From positions 434,001 to 498,000 of the forward strand of contig NZ_JAUOZU010000007.1 in assembly GCF_030551875.1 (NCBI RefSeq): a stretch of DNA of 64,000 bases, written 5' to 3'. Made by a program: the position numbers and the translations under genes. The notes beneath the pieces were generated by a model that worked only from the letters and a program-made list of their open reading frames with translations, was not told the DNA's origin and searched no databases. Source of the DNA: Fluviirhizobium alvei (GTDB lineage Bacteria; Pseudomonadota; Alphaproteobacteria; Rhizobiales; Rhizobiaceae). Below are positions 48,264 through 57,061 of the stretch, in pieces. Position 1 is the stretch's first letter. Each line of letters starts with the position of its first letter.

Positions 48264-50789
48264 TTATCCGAGGGCCTCATCGATCAGCGCATCGGCCGCT
48301 TCGGCCAGCAGGGACTCGTCGGCTGAGCCCGCAACAGGCTCGCGGCCGATCTCCAGCATAATCGGCACGGCAAGCGGGGACACCTGATCGAGCCGTTTGT
48401 AAAGGATGTGGCCCTTGATTCGCTTCAGCATATCGCCAAGCCGCTGAATATCCAAAAGCCCCTGGGCAGCATCCGCCCGCGTTGCCTGCATGAGGATATG
48501 GTCGGGCTCGTGGACCCGCAGCACGTCGTATATGAGATCGGCGGAGACAGTGACCTGCCGGCCGGTCTTTTCCTTGCCGGGATGGCGGCGCTCGATGAGA
48601 CCGGCAATCACGGCACAGGCCCGGAAAGTGCGCTTGAGCAGCCAGGTTTCGTTGAGCCATGCTTCGAGATCATCACCCAGCATGTCCTCGTCCAGAAGCC
48701 GCGGCAATGACAGGGTTCGAGCCGCGAGCATCGCGCCCATATCCTCGAGCCCCCAGATTGCGAGCGCATAGTCGGTGGCGACAAAACCGAGTGGCCTTGC
48801 GCTGATCCGGTCAAGCCGCCGCGTGAGCAGCATGCCGAGCGTTTGGTGGGCAAGCCGCCCCTCGAACGGATAGAGCACCATGAAATAGCGGTTGCCGCGC
48901 GGAAAGGTCTCGATCAGCAATTCGTCGCGACGGGGCAGAACCGATTTTTCGGCCTGGATCGCAAGCCAGTCACGCACCTGTTCGGGCAGCGATTGTCGCT
49001 TTGCCGGATCATCGAGCATGGCGCGCACGCCTTCGGCCAGGAAGGTGGAGAGCGGAAACTTGCCACCAGCATAGGCGGGGATTTTCGGATCCTGCGACCA
49101 GGCATCCGATGCCAGGCACTCGTTCTCGCGGATACCTTCGAAACGCAGTACCTTGCCCGAGAACAGGAACGTATCGCCCGGCGACAGGCTTTCGAGAAAA
49201 TATTCCTCGACCTGCCCGAGCACCGGCCCACCACGACCGGACGTGCCCCGGCCCTGTTTGACCAGCCGCACATTCAGCACCGGCGCTTCCAGAATGGTTC
49301 CTATATTGAGCCGATATTGCTGCGCATAGTCCGGATGCGAAACCCGCCACAGCCCGTCCTTGGTCTTGCGGATCTTGGCATAGCGCTCATAGCTTTTGAG
49401 CGCATAGCCACCGGTGGCAACAAATTCCAGCGCACGGAGGAAGAGATCCTCATCGATATGCCGGTAGGGCGAGGCTGTCCGGATCTCGGCGAAGACCGCC
49501 TTTTCATCGAACGGATCGGCACAGGCCAGACCCATGATGTGCTGGCAGAGAACATCGAGCGCGCCCTCACCCACCGGAGGCGTATCCTGGGCGCCGACAT
49601 AGTTGGCGTCGAGCGCCGCCTGGCATTCCATCACTTCGAACCGGTTGGCCGGCACCAGGATCGCCTCGCTCGGCTCGTCCATGCGGTGATTGGAACGGCC
49701 GATACGCTGGGCAAGCCGGGAAGCGCCCTTGGGAGCGCCGACATGGATGACGAGATCGACATCACCCCAGTCGAGACCGAGATCGAGCGTGGAGGTAGCA
49801 ACCACTGCCCGCAACCTGTTATCCGCCATCGCGGCCTCGACCTTGCGGCGTTGCGCGACATCGAGCGAACCGTGATGGAGCGCGATCGGCAGGTTCTCCT
49901 CGTTGATCCGCCAGAGTTCCTGAAAGATCAGCTCGGCCTGCGAACGGGTATTGACGAAGACGATGGTCGTGCGGTGATCGGCAATCGCGCTCAGGATCTC
50001 GCCCATCGCATAGCGGGCCGAATGGCCCGACCAGGGAATGCGCTCCTCGGTCCTCAGAATGGTGATCCTCGGTCGCGCGCCACCGGAAACGGTGACGAGG
50101 GCCGAGAGATTATCCTGAGCGTCCTGCTGCGCCACCAGCCAGCGTCGAAGGTCATCCGGCTCGGCGACCGTGGCCGAGAGGCCGATCGTCTGCAGAGACG
50201 GAGCAAGTTTCCTGAGTCGCGCCAGCCCCAGCGACAGAAGATGGCCGCGCTTGGAGGTCACCAGCGAATGCAGTTCGTCGAAGATGACGTAATGCAGATC
50301 CTTGAAGAAGCGCTCGGCTTCCTTCGACGCGATCAGCAGTGCCAGCTGTTCCGGTGTCGTCAGCAGAATATCGGGCGGGTTGAGCCTCTGGCGGGCACGC
50401 TTGCCCTGCGACGTATCGCCGGTACGCGTTTCGATGGAGAAGGGCAGCCCCATTTCGGCGACGGGCCGGGCGAGGTTGCGCTCGATATCGACCGCGAGCG
50501 CCTTCAAGGGCGAGATATAGAGCGTGTGGATGCCGCGAAAACCGCTGCCCGGCTTCCGCTTGCCGCGCTCGTGCAGCGACACCAACGACGGCAAGAAGCC
50601 AGCCAGCGTCTTGCCGGCACCCGTCGGCGCAATCAGCAGAGCCGAATGCCCTGCCCGCGCCTTGTCCAGCAGCTGCAGCTGATGCGGTCGCGGCGCCCAG
50701 CCTTTTTCCGCAAACCAGCGCGCAAACGGCACCGGCAATGCCGCAATCGCTTCCGCTTGTCTGCCGGGATCTTCCATTCCTGATTCCAT
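48264..50789 (-). CDS. ligase-associated DEXH-box helicase (Lhr-like)
   Basis: About 841 residues. Superfamily 2 helicase motifs are all visible: Q-like RPHQLQLLDKA, motif I APTGAGKT, Ia SPLKALAVDIERN, II FDELHSL (DELH), III LSATVAEP, IV-V STLDLGLDWGDVDLVIHVG and VI QRIGRSNHR. The C-terminal half is the winged-helix/DUF4175-like Lhr region, and near the end EPDHILMQATRADA is typical of the ligase-associated type. A translocating 3'-5' DNA helicase in repair is expected. The frame continues upstream to 50984 but conservation begins at the ATGs 50789/50777. Confidence 0.92.
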   Translation of the reverse strand: MESGMEDPGRQAEAIAALPVPFARWFAEKGWAPRPHQLQLLDKARAGHSALLIAPTGAGKTLAGFLPSLVSLHERGKRKPGSGFRGIHTLYISPLKALAVDIERNLARPVAEMGLPFSIETRTGDTSQGKRARQRLNPPDILLTTPEQLALLIASKEAERFFKDLHYVIFDELHSLVTSKRGHLLSLGLARLRKLAPSLQTIGLSATVAEPDDLRRWLVAQQDAQDNLSALVTVSGGARPRITILRTEERIPWSGHSARYAMGEILSAIADHRTTIVFVNTRSQAELIFQELWRINEENLPIALHHGSLDVAQRRKVEAAMADNRLRAVVATSTLDLGLDWGDVDLVIHVGAPKGASRLAQRIGRSNHRMDEPSEAILVPANRFEVMECQAALDANYVGAQDTPPVGEGALDVLCQHIMGLACADPFDEKAVFAEIRTASPYRHIDEDLFLRALEFVATGGYALKSYERYAKIRKTKDGLWRVSHPDYAQQYRLNIGTILEAPVLNVRLVKQGRGTSGRGGPVLGQVEEYFLESLSPGDTFLFSGKVLRFEGIRENECLASDAWSQDPKIPAYAGGKFPLSTFLAEGVRAMLDDPAKRQSLPEQVRDWLAIQAEKSVLPRRDELLIETFPRGNRYFMVLYPFEGRLAHQTLGMLLTRRLDRISARPLGFVATDYALAIWGLEDMGAMLAARTLSLPRLLDEDMLGDDLEAWLNETWLLKRTFRACAVIAGLIERRHPGKEKTGRQVTVSADLIYDVLRVHEPDHILMQATRADAAQGLLDIQRLGDMLKRIKGHILYKRLDQVSPLAVPIMLEIGREPVAGSADESLLAEAADALIDEALG

Positions 50790-50821
50790 CCTGCCTGGAA
50801 CCGGAAAATAGACCCTTGGCG

Positions 50822-51445
50822 TCACATCGCAATATAGCGATCGGTACGATGATTGACGGCGATGAAGAAATTGAGCGCAATGGCACCAATGACCGAGCAG
50901 AAGATGATGTAAGGCGTCGTTACCCAGAAGGCGAGCGCTAGAATGACGAGGTCGATCGCCATCTGCACCAGCCCGGCCCGCCACTTGAAACGTTCCTGCA
51001 GATAAAGCGCCAGAATGCCGACACCGCCAAGGCTTGCCCGATGACGAAAGAGTGCCAGCATGCCCATGCCGATCAGAAGCCCCCCCAGAATGCCGGCCCA
51101 GATCGGATGGACATAGCCGATTTCAAGCAGTTTCGGCTGGTATTCCGAAAGAACCGACAGAAGTGCGATCGCCGAAAAAGTCTTGATCGTGAAGGCAATG
51201 CCAAGCCTGCGATAGGCAAGCCAGTAGAAGGGCAGGTTGATGAGGAAGAAGCCGAGGCCGAAGCTGATGCCGAAGGCGTAATGCAGAAGGAATGCCATGC
51301 CGGCCACGCCGCCCGTCAGCAGGCCGGCCTTGGTCAACAACATGACACCGAGCGAGGCCAGCACGGTGCCGGTGAAAAGGCCCTGCGCATCTTCAAAAAG
51401 CGAGTGCTTGGCCGGCTCCGTGTTCCAGATTCCGAGTTTGGGCAT
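50822..51445 (-). CDS. YitT family membrane protein
   Basis: 207 residues with about five to six membrane segments. The N-terminal half shows the YitT pattern LFTGTVLASLGVMLLTKAGLLTGGVAGMAFLLHY and PFYWLAYRRLG; the C-terminal half YIIFCSVIGAIALNFFIAV. I chose the ATG at 51445 (GGAACG 7 bases upstream); the frame to 51499 adds a non-conserved leader. Function unknown; single gene. Confidence 0.85.
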   Translation of the reverse strand: MPKLGIWNTEPAKHSLFEDAQGLFTGTVLASLGVMLLTKAGLLTGGVAGMAFLLHYAFGISFGLGFFLINLPFYWLAYRRLGIAFTIKTFSAIALLSVLSEYQPKLLEIGYVHPIWAGILGGLLIGMGMLALFRHRASLGGVGILALYLQERFKWRAGLVQMAIDLVILALAFWVTTPYIIFCSVIGAIALNFFIAVNHRTDRYIAM

Positions 51446-51560
51446 GATCAGCGTTCCATTGAAATACGTCAGTATCACTGACATATTTTGCATCATCACT
51501 GCAACAGGCTAAAGTAGAGAAAGCGTCACAAAAGATAGAAAGTTGGTCCCGATGACCGCT

Positions 51561-52499
51561 TCAGCTTTTCATCGCGATGAACAGCAGACCAATGATCGGC
51601 TGGCCTGCATCCATGCGAATGGTGGTTTCGCTCTGGCGGATGATGTGCATTCCATTGGCATTCAGAACCTTTGCAACATGATCGGCCGAATGGGCGTAAC
51701 GCAGGGACTCACGCAGTTCATACCCGGTGTCAGCCCTTGCCTTTTCAACCGAGAAGGCAAACAGGCCAGCGGCATTGAGCAAGGCGGCGGCGTTGGCAAA
51801 AGCAGCCTCGAGATCGCCCAGATACATCATCACGTCGGCAGCAGCCACGAGATCGGCCCGTGCCTCCGGAGAGCCTTCAAACAGGCCTGACGCCGCAGGC
51901 TCTTTCGACAGATCCGCTTGACCGAGATGCGTATAGAGACCTTTCGAGCGCGCCTTGGCGAGCATGGCCTGGGAGAGATCATACCCTTCGAACCGAGCGG
52001 CGTGGTCGGCGAAAGCAGCGGCAAAGAGGCCGGTGCCGCATCCCAGATCCACCACCGTTCCGAAACGGACCGTCTCGCCGGCCTGTTCGATCACAAGTAC
52101 CGAAAGCTTTTCCGGCACCGTATAGCCGAGCCTTTCCACCAGCGCCGTATCGAAACGGTCGGCGTAATCGTCAAACAGACCCTCGACATAGGCGCTTGGC
52201 GGCAAAGCCGGCACGGAACCGGCCCCCAGACTTGCCAGTTTCAGCGAAGCGCCGAACAGATCGTCCGGAGCGAGCGCGACCACCTTGCGATAGGCAGCAA
52301 TCGCGTCCTCCTGCGCTCCGGCCTTCTCGAGATAGCTGCCCTGCAGGAACCAGCCGGCAGCCCACCCGGGCACCAGCTCGAGCGCCTGCCCCAAAAGCTC
52401 GGCTGCGGCGGCATGTTCGCCCCCTTCCGCCAGCATGGCGGCATAGTCGGCGCGGCGATCGGCAGTGGGATCGCCGGAAGAAAGGTTTCTCTTGGCCAT
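51561..52499 (-). CDS. TPR-containing class I SAM methyltransferase
   Basis: 312 residues. Two or three TPR-like helices at the N-terminus (about 12-95: AAELLGQALELVPGWAAGWFLQG, then DAIAAYRKVVALAPDD) precede a Rossmann-type methyltransferase with motif I VVDLGCGTGLFAAAF and a typical LYTHLGQADL acidic region. The substrate is not known; the TPR part suggests a protein target. No signal peptide. Single gene, divergent from the DUF6460 gene. Confidence 0.88.
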   Translation of the reverse strand: MAKRNLSSGDPTADRRADYAAMLAEGGEHAAAAELLGQALELVPGWAAGWFLQGSYLEKAGAQEDAIAAYRKVVALAPDDLFGASLKLASLGAGSVPALPPSAYVEGLFDDYADRFDTALVERLGYTVPEKLSVLVIEQAGETVRFGTVVDLGCGTGLFAAAFADHAARFEGYDLSQAMLAKARSKGLYTHLGQADLSKEPAASGLFEGSPEARADLVAAADVMMYLGDLEAAFANAAALLNAAGLFAFSVEKARADTGYELRESLRYAHSADHVAKVLNANGMHIIRQSETTIRMDAGQPIIGLLFIAMKS

Positions 52500-52588
52500 G
52501 GTGCTTCTTTATATCGACTGGTCTTTGCTCTAATTTCTGCCACAAGTGCCGGTCAAGCGATTCCGCACAACAATTGGAGATGTCGAAC

Positions 52589-52858
52589 ATGTCAGACGGT
52601 TTGAACCGGTTCCTGGGAGATACGCCTGGCCGGACCCTGATCAAGCTGGTCGTCGTGTCAGTCGTGGTCGGCTTCGTGATGAGCGCCTTCGGCATCTATC
52701 CGATGGATGTCGTCTATTGGATCCGGGCGAGCTTTGTCGAACTCTGGCGTTCCGGTTTTGCTGCACTCGGCCGCGTTGGCGATTATCTGCTGCTCGGTGC
52801 CGCCATCGTCATTCCCGTCTTCATCATCCTGAGAATTCTGAGCTGGCGCAAATCGTGA
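52589..52858 (+). CDS. small membrane protein, DUF6460 type
   Basis: 89 residues with two membrane segments (about 18-36 and 63-83) separated by a conserved-looking WIRASFVELWRSGF stretch. This matches what I recall of DUF6460, a small alphaproteobacterial inner-membrane family of unknown function. The ATG at 52589 has TTGGAG 9 bases upstream; one at 52580 is the alternative. Its stop overlaps the GTG of the CAP-domain lipoprotein gene by 4 bases. Confidence 0.75.
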   Translation: MSDGLNRFLGDTPGRTLIKLVVVSVVVGFVMSAFGIYPMDVVYWIRASFVELWRSGFAALGRVGDYLLLGAAIVIPVFIILRILSWRKS

Positions 52859-53406
52859 CTGTCCTTTCCCTTTCCGATCGCCGTGGTGCCCTGCGTTTCC
52901 TTGTGGGATGCACGGTCATGCTGGCAGTCTCCGGCTGTACATCCACTACCGTACTCTCCCCGCCCGCCCCGGCCGGCCCGGTTGCCGATTTTACTGCCCA
53001 GGCTCTGCCGATCGTCAACCAGGTCCGGGCAAAGAAGGGACTGCCACCGCTTGCCGTCGATCCTGTCGCGGTTGCGGCTGCGCGCGATCAGGCCATGCGA
53101 ATGGCAAGCCAGGGCAAAATGGCCCACCAGCTGTCGCGCGAAAGCTTCGGACAAAGGATGATCCGCATGGGCGTTCCGCTGCCCGCCTCGGAAAACATCG
53201 CCGCCGGCCAGAAAAGCGTCGAGGCGGCGGTGGCCGCCTGGATCAGTTCGCCGAAACACTATGAAAACATGGTCGGCAACTATCAGGGGCTTGGTGTGGT
53301 CCGCGCCGAAAACGGGGCCGATGGCCGTCCCTTCTGGGCCATGGTGCTCTCTTCCAAGCCGCATCCGCCGCGCGGTCGGGCGCCCTTCGGCATCGTCTTC
53401 TATTGA
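52855..53406 (+). CDS. CAP/SCP-domain lipoprotein
   Basis: 183 residues. The signal sequence ends in a lipobox (LAVSGC), so a lipoprotein is predicted. The CAP domain covers about residues 50-175: IVNQVRAKKGLPPLAVDPVAVAAARDQA, SENIAAG and AWISSPKHYENMVGN. The function of bacterial CAP proteins is unclear; some act at the cell wall. It overlaps both its neighbours by 1-4 bases (DUF6460 gene before, MATE gene after), so the three form one operon. Confidence 0.88.
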   Translation: MTVLSLSDRRGALRFLVGCTVMLAVSGCTSTTVLSPPAPAGPVADFTAQALPIVNQVRAKKGLPPLAVDPVAVAAARDQAMRMASQGKMAHQLSRESFGQRMIRMGVPLPASENIAAGQKSVEAAVAAWISSPKHYENMVGNYQGLGVVRAENGADGRPFWAMVLSSKPHPPRGRAPFGIVFY

Positions 53407-54737
53407 TGTCGGGGCACAACCAGCCACAGCCCGCTTTCGTGGTCACGCACCGGATGGTGCTGGGCCTTGCCCTGCCGATGACGTTCGGCTTCCTCACCAT
53501 TCCGCTGCTCGGCATCACGGATACGGCCGTTGCAGGACGGCTCGGCGATGCGGCTGCTCTTGCCGGACTTGCGATCGGCGCGGTTCTCTTCGATCTCATC
53601 TTCACGACCTTCAACTTCCTGCGCGCCTCCACCACTGCACTTGTCGCGCAGGCCTGGGGTCGTGGCGATCATGACGAGCAGGAAGCCGTATTCTGGCGCG
53701 CCCTGCTCACCGCGATCGTGCTCGGTATCGCAATCGTGGTTCTCTCGCCGCTGATCCTCAAGCTCGGCCTGCTGCTGATGGCGCCCGAACCGGCCGCCGC
53801 CGAAGCGACCAGCCACTGGCTTTCGGTTCGCATCCTGTCAGGCCCGGCGGCACTCGCCAACTATGCCGTGCTTGGCTATCTGCTCGGACGCGGCAAGGCC
53901 AAGACCGGGCTTGCCATTCAGGCCCTGATCAACGGCATCAACATTCTCTGCTGCATTCTGTTCGGCCTCTGGATGAAGGGTGGCATCGGCGGCATCGCGC
54001 TTGCCACCGTGACCGGCGAGACGATCGGCATGCTCGTCGGTCTCGTCATCGTGCTGCGGGGCTTTGCGACTCGAAATCCGTTCCATCGCCCGGATCTCCT
54101 CGACCGTTCCAAGCTCAAGGCTCTCTTCGCGCTCAATTCGGACATCATGATCCGCACCTTCGTATTGCTGGGTGCCTTCATGGTCATGACCCGGATCGGC
54201 AATGCCTATGGGCCGGTGGTACTGGCAGCCAATGCCGTGCTGATGAATTTCTTCATGGTTGCCGGCTTCTGGCTCGATGGGCTGGCCAATGCCGCCGAAA
54301 CCATCATTGGCCGGGCGATCGGCGCCGGCCACAAACCGGCATTCGATCGCGGCGTCTGGCTGACCGGCGTCTGGTCGCTTGTGCTGGCGGGCCTCACCAG
54401 CCTGTTCTTCCTGGTCTTTGGCGCCCCGATCATCGATTTCCTGACGACGGTGCCTGAAGTGCGGCTGATGGCCTATGAGCACCTGCCGCTCGCGGCAGCC
54501 ACCGCGGTCTGCGGCTTTCTCGCCTTCCACATGGATGGCGTCTTCATCGGCGCCACCTGGTCGCACGCCATGCGCAACCGCATGCTGCTGGCCTTCCTCG
54601 GTTACCTGCTGGCGCTTGCCCTCCTGGTGCCCTGGCTCGGCAATCAGGGGCTCTGGCTGTCGCTCAATGTCTTCCTGATCCTGCGCGGCGTTCTGCTGGC
54701 AGCCGGACTGCCGCGGCTGCGCGATCAGATCTTCTGA
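53406..54737 (+). CDS. MATE family multidrug/toxin exporter
   Basis: 443 residues, about twelve membrane segments in two halves: LPMTFGFLTIPLLGITDTAVAGRLGD in the first and the matching SDIMIRTFVLLGAFMVMTRIG in the second, with the family LVAQAWGRGD loop. Na+- or H+-driven export of organic cations or flavin-like compounds is known for the family; the substrate is not readable. Its ATG overlaps the CAP gene stop by one base, and its 3' end overlaps the convergent pyrD by 13 bases. Confidence 0.92.
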   Translation: MSGHNQPQPAFVVTHRMVLGLALPMTFGFLTIPLLGITDTAVAGRLGDAAALAGLAIGAVLFDLIFTTFNFLRASTTALVAQAWGRGDHDEQEAVFWRALLTAIVLGIAIVVLSPLILKLGLLLMAPEPAAAEATSHWLSVRILSGPAALANYAVLGYLLGRGKAKTGLAIQALINGINILCCILFGLWMKGGIGGIALATVTGETIGMLVGLVIVLRGFATRNPFHRPDLLDRSKLKALFALNSDIMIRTFVLLGAFMVMTRIGNAYGPVVLAANAVLMNFFMVAGFWLDGLANAAETIIGRAIGAGHKPAFDRGVWLTGVWSLVLAGLTSLFFLVFGAPIIDFLTTVPEVRLMAYEHLPLAAATAVCGFLAFHMDGVFIGATWSHAMRNRMLLAFLGYLLALALLVPWLGNQGLWLSLNVFLILRGVLLAAGLPRLRDQIF

Positions 54738-55813
54738 CTGGCCCAATGCTCAAGCCGGCTGTCGCGGATCTCGCGGATCGATTTGAGCTTGTCGCGAGTG
54801 CAGAGATCCGAAAGGCCGCGGACGATCCTCTGCGGCAGGCCGGGACCCTCATAGACCATCGCGGAATAGAGCTGCACAAGATCGGCCCCGGCACGGATCT
54901 TCTCCGCCGCCGTCTCCGCGGAATGAACGCCGCCGACACCAATCAACGGAAAATCCGCTCCCAGACGCTTGCGCATCTTGGCAAGCACTGTGGTTGCCTT
55001 GGCAAAGAGCGGCTTGCCGGACAGGCCGCCGGCTTCGCCCGCCTGTCGCTGGTCGCGAAGTCCGTCGCGTGACAGCGTCGTATTGGAGACGATCAACCCG
55101 TCAAGCGGGCTTGCAGCAATCTCCGCCGCGATATCATCGAGCCCCTCCTCGGTCAGATCCGGCGCGATCTTGAGGAAAACCGGCACCATGCGGCCAGACC
55201 GCTGCCGTTCGCTTTCGCGGGCATCAAGGATCGCAGACAGGAGTTCGCGCAGGCTGTCGCGCGCCTGCAGGTCACGCAGGCCCGGCGTATTGGGAGAAGA
55301 AATGTTGGCCGTGTAATAGCGGGCGACACCGTAGAAGGCCCGAATACCGGCAACATAATCGGCCACGCGGTCGTTTGTATCCTTGTTGGCGCCGATATTG
55401 ACCCCAACCAGTGCATTGGCCGGCAGGGATTGCAGCCGCGACAAAGCCGCCTGATGGCCCTCATTGTTGAAACCGAACCGGTTGATCACCGCCTCATCGG
55501 CAACCAGGCGGAACAGGCGCGGCTTGGGATTGCCAGGCTGCGCCCTGGGCGTGACGGTGCCGATTTCCGTAAAGCCGAAACCAAGCTTGAGCGCTGCAAG
55601 CGGCACTTCCGCATTCTTGTCATAACCGGCTGCAAGGCCGAGCGGGTTCGGGAACCTTAGCCCCGCGACCGCAACGGCCAGGCGCGCATCAGCTCCACCA
55701 TCGCAGGCCGGCAGCAAGCCGGTTTTCAGACCCGCAATCGACAGGTTGTGTGCCTGTTCGGGATCGACCCGGAAAAGGCCCGTGCGCAGGACCGGCCAGA
55801 GCAGATCCTTCAT
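54725..55813 (-). CDS. pyrD: dihydroorotate dehydrogenase (quinone), class 2
   Basis: 362 residues; membrane-associated, flavin-dependent step of pyrimidine synthesis using ubiquinone. Visible: N-terminal amphipathic segment (LLWPVLRTGLFRVDPEQAHNLSI), GLAAGYDKNAEVP, the catalytic-Ser stretch NISSPNTPGLRDLQ, FLKIAPDLTEE and LIGVGGVHSAETAAEKI. The long N-terminus marks class 2. It overlaps the DUF952 gene by 4 bases upstream and converges on the MATE gene. Confidence 0.96.
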   Translation of the reverse strand: MKDLLWPVLRTGLFRVDPEQAHNLSIAGLKTGLLPACDGGADARLAVAVAGLRFPNPLGLAAGYDKNAEVPLAALKLGFGFTEIGTVTPRAQPGNPKPRLFRLVADEAVINRFGFNNEGHQAALSRLQSLPANALVGVNIGANKDTNDRVADYVAGIRAFYGVARYYTANISSPNTPGLRDLQARDSLRELLSAILDARESERQRSGRMVPVFLKIAPDLTEEGLDDIAAEIAASPLDGLIVSNTTLSRDGLRDQRQAGEAGGLSGKPLFAKATTVLAKMRKRLGADFPLIGVGGVHSAETAAEKIRAGADLVQLYSAMVYEGPGLPQRIVRGLSDLCTRDKLKSIREIRDSRLEHWASQKI

Positions 55814-56157
55814 GCGAAATCCTCCGGAAAGTCATGGCCGCCATCGGCGCGCAGCACGAGTGGATGAGCCCAAAGGACCGACGCCGGGTCGAGGCTCGCA
55901 TAGAGATGCGGAAAGAGAGCGCCGTCGCGCGACGGTTCGTAGACCAGCGCCGAACCGAGCCTGTCGCCATCGATAGCAACCAGTAGCAGATCATCCTGCC
56001 CGGCGAAATAAAGTTCGGCCGTCTTTTTGGCCTGCGCGCCGGTCGACAGATGGATGAAACCATCGGTCAGATCGATCGATGCCCCGCGAAAACTTCCGTC
56101 TTCTTCCGCCTTGCGCCATAAATCCGCTGGAACGATCTTATAGACGATGTTGCTCAT
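55810..56157 (-). CDS. DUF952 family protein
   Basis: 115 residues: IVYKIVPADLWRKAEEDGSFRGASIDLTDGFIHLSTG, then LLLVAIDGDRLGSALVYEPSRDGALFPHLYA, the standard DUF952 body, related in fold to glutathione-transferase-like or ADP-ribosyl-type domains. Function unknown. The ATG at 56157 gives the family start. It is co-directional with pyrD (ATGA overlap), as commonly found in rhizobia. Its promoter region lies beside the inverted-repeat element at 56260. Confidence 0.88.
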   Translation of the reverse strand: MSNIVYKIVPADLWRKAEEDGSFRGASIDLTDGFIHLSTGAQAKKTAELYFAGQDDLLLVAIDGDRLGSALVYEPSRDGALFPHLYASLDPASVLWAHPLVLRADGGHDFPEDFA

Positions 56158-56259
56158 ATCCTTGCCCTGTTCGTGGCTGCTACGGCTATCGGCTGCTCGA
56201 TAACCTTTTTGGCCGGCAGGGAAAAGACCAAAGGCGTCCAAACCGGAAAGATGGAGGAT

Positions 56260-56539
56260 TCTAGAGCACTTCCTGCTAATTCGGGGTCAGTTCTGTTTCT
56301 CGATTGGTGCGCGTGATCCGGTGGTGAGCCGGTTGAAGCGCGATACAGAAGTATCGGGCAAGACCGGATCGCCATCGGGCACCCACCAATCGGAAACCCG
56401 AAGGGACGGGCGCTATTGCGCCAATCCCTGCGCAAAGGCCCTTGAACGTATCTTTGGATATGCCCTGCGGGCCTTTGCTTGATCTTGTCACAAAATCGCT
56501 CCGTCAGAATGACCCCGAATTGGCAGGAAGTGCTCTAGA
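56260..56539. mobile_element. 280-bp inverted-repeat element (MITE-like), no coding capacity
   Basis: The ends are 30-bp terminal inverted repeats, 56260-56289 and 56510-56539, with one mismatch; the outermost bases are TCTAGAGCAC, so the target may be the palindrome CTAG or TA. Inside are nested hairpins: CGATTGGTG/CACCAATCG (56301 and 56384), CGATAC/GTATCG near 56341, GGCGC/GCGCC (56409-56422) and GCAAAGGCCC/GGGCCTTTGC (56432 and 56469). No open frame. It sits between divergent genes, and its right end contains AGGAAG and the A of the next gene's ATG. This resembles the small palindromic intergenic elements of rhizobia, but I cannot name a known family. Confidence 0.75.
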
Positions 56540-56931
56540 TGCGGATGATCATCATGACCAGCCTTGCGGCCATGTTTGCCGCCCCTTCCCTGGCAGCAGA
56601 CAATCCACCCGGGCGCTACAGCCTACTATCCGTCGATGGCGGCTTCGTCCGGCTCGATACGACAACCGGCGACATGGTGTCCTGCACCAACCTGGGGGAA
56701 ACATTTTCCTGCAGCCCGCTTGCCGTGACCCGCACGGAAACGAAGGAACAGGCACCTGCATCGGAAACCGATAGAATTGCAAAGCTCGAGCAGCGACTGG
56801 ACATGCTGGAAGAGCGCAGCCTGACCGTTCCGGACAGCGAGGATCTCGACAAGGCACTCTCGGCGATGGAGAAGTTCATGCGCCGGTTCATGGATATGGC
56901 GCGCGAAGAACAGGACAAGACCGCCCTCTGA
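56539..56931 (+). CDS. exported hypothetical protein with coiled-coil end (130 aa)
   Basis: 130 residues. A short signal peptide ends near residue 20 (FAAPSLAAD). The body DNPPGRYSLLSVDGGFVRLDTTTGDMVSC has the look of small periplasmic proteins of rhizobia, with two cysteines (SCTNLGETFSC), followed by a coiled coil (IAKLEQRLDMLEER) and an acidic/methionine-rich end. Function unknown. Start ATG 56539 has AGGAAG 8 bases upstream, which belongs to the inverted repeat; ATGs at 56545 and 56554 are alternatives. Confidence 0.7.
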   Translation: MRMIIMTSLAAMFAAPSLAADNPPGRYSLLSVDGGFVRLDTTTGDMVSCTNLGETFSCSPLAVTRTETKEQAPASETDRIAKLEQRLDMLEERSLTVPDSEDLDKALSAMEKFMRRFMDMAREEQDKTAL

Positions 56932-57061
56932 CGACAGAGCCCCCGAAACATAGGAAATACGGGATTTTTTTCTTGCAACTCCTGCTTTTTTCGGGAACGG
57001 TAATCTAAATTCCAAAAGAAGAATACTGGGCGAAAGGGAGCTTTTCGCCGCCGGGGGGCCA

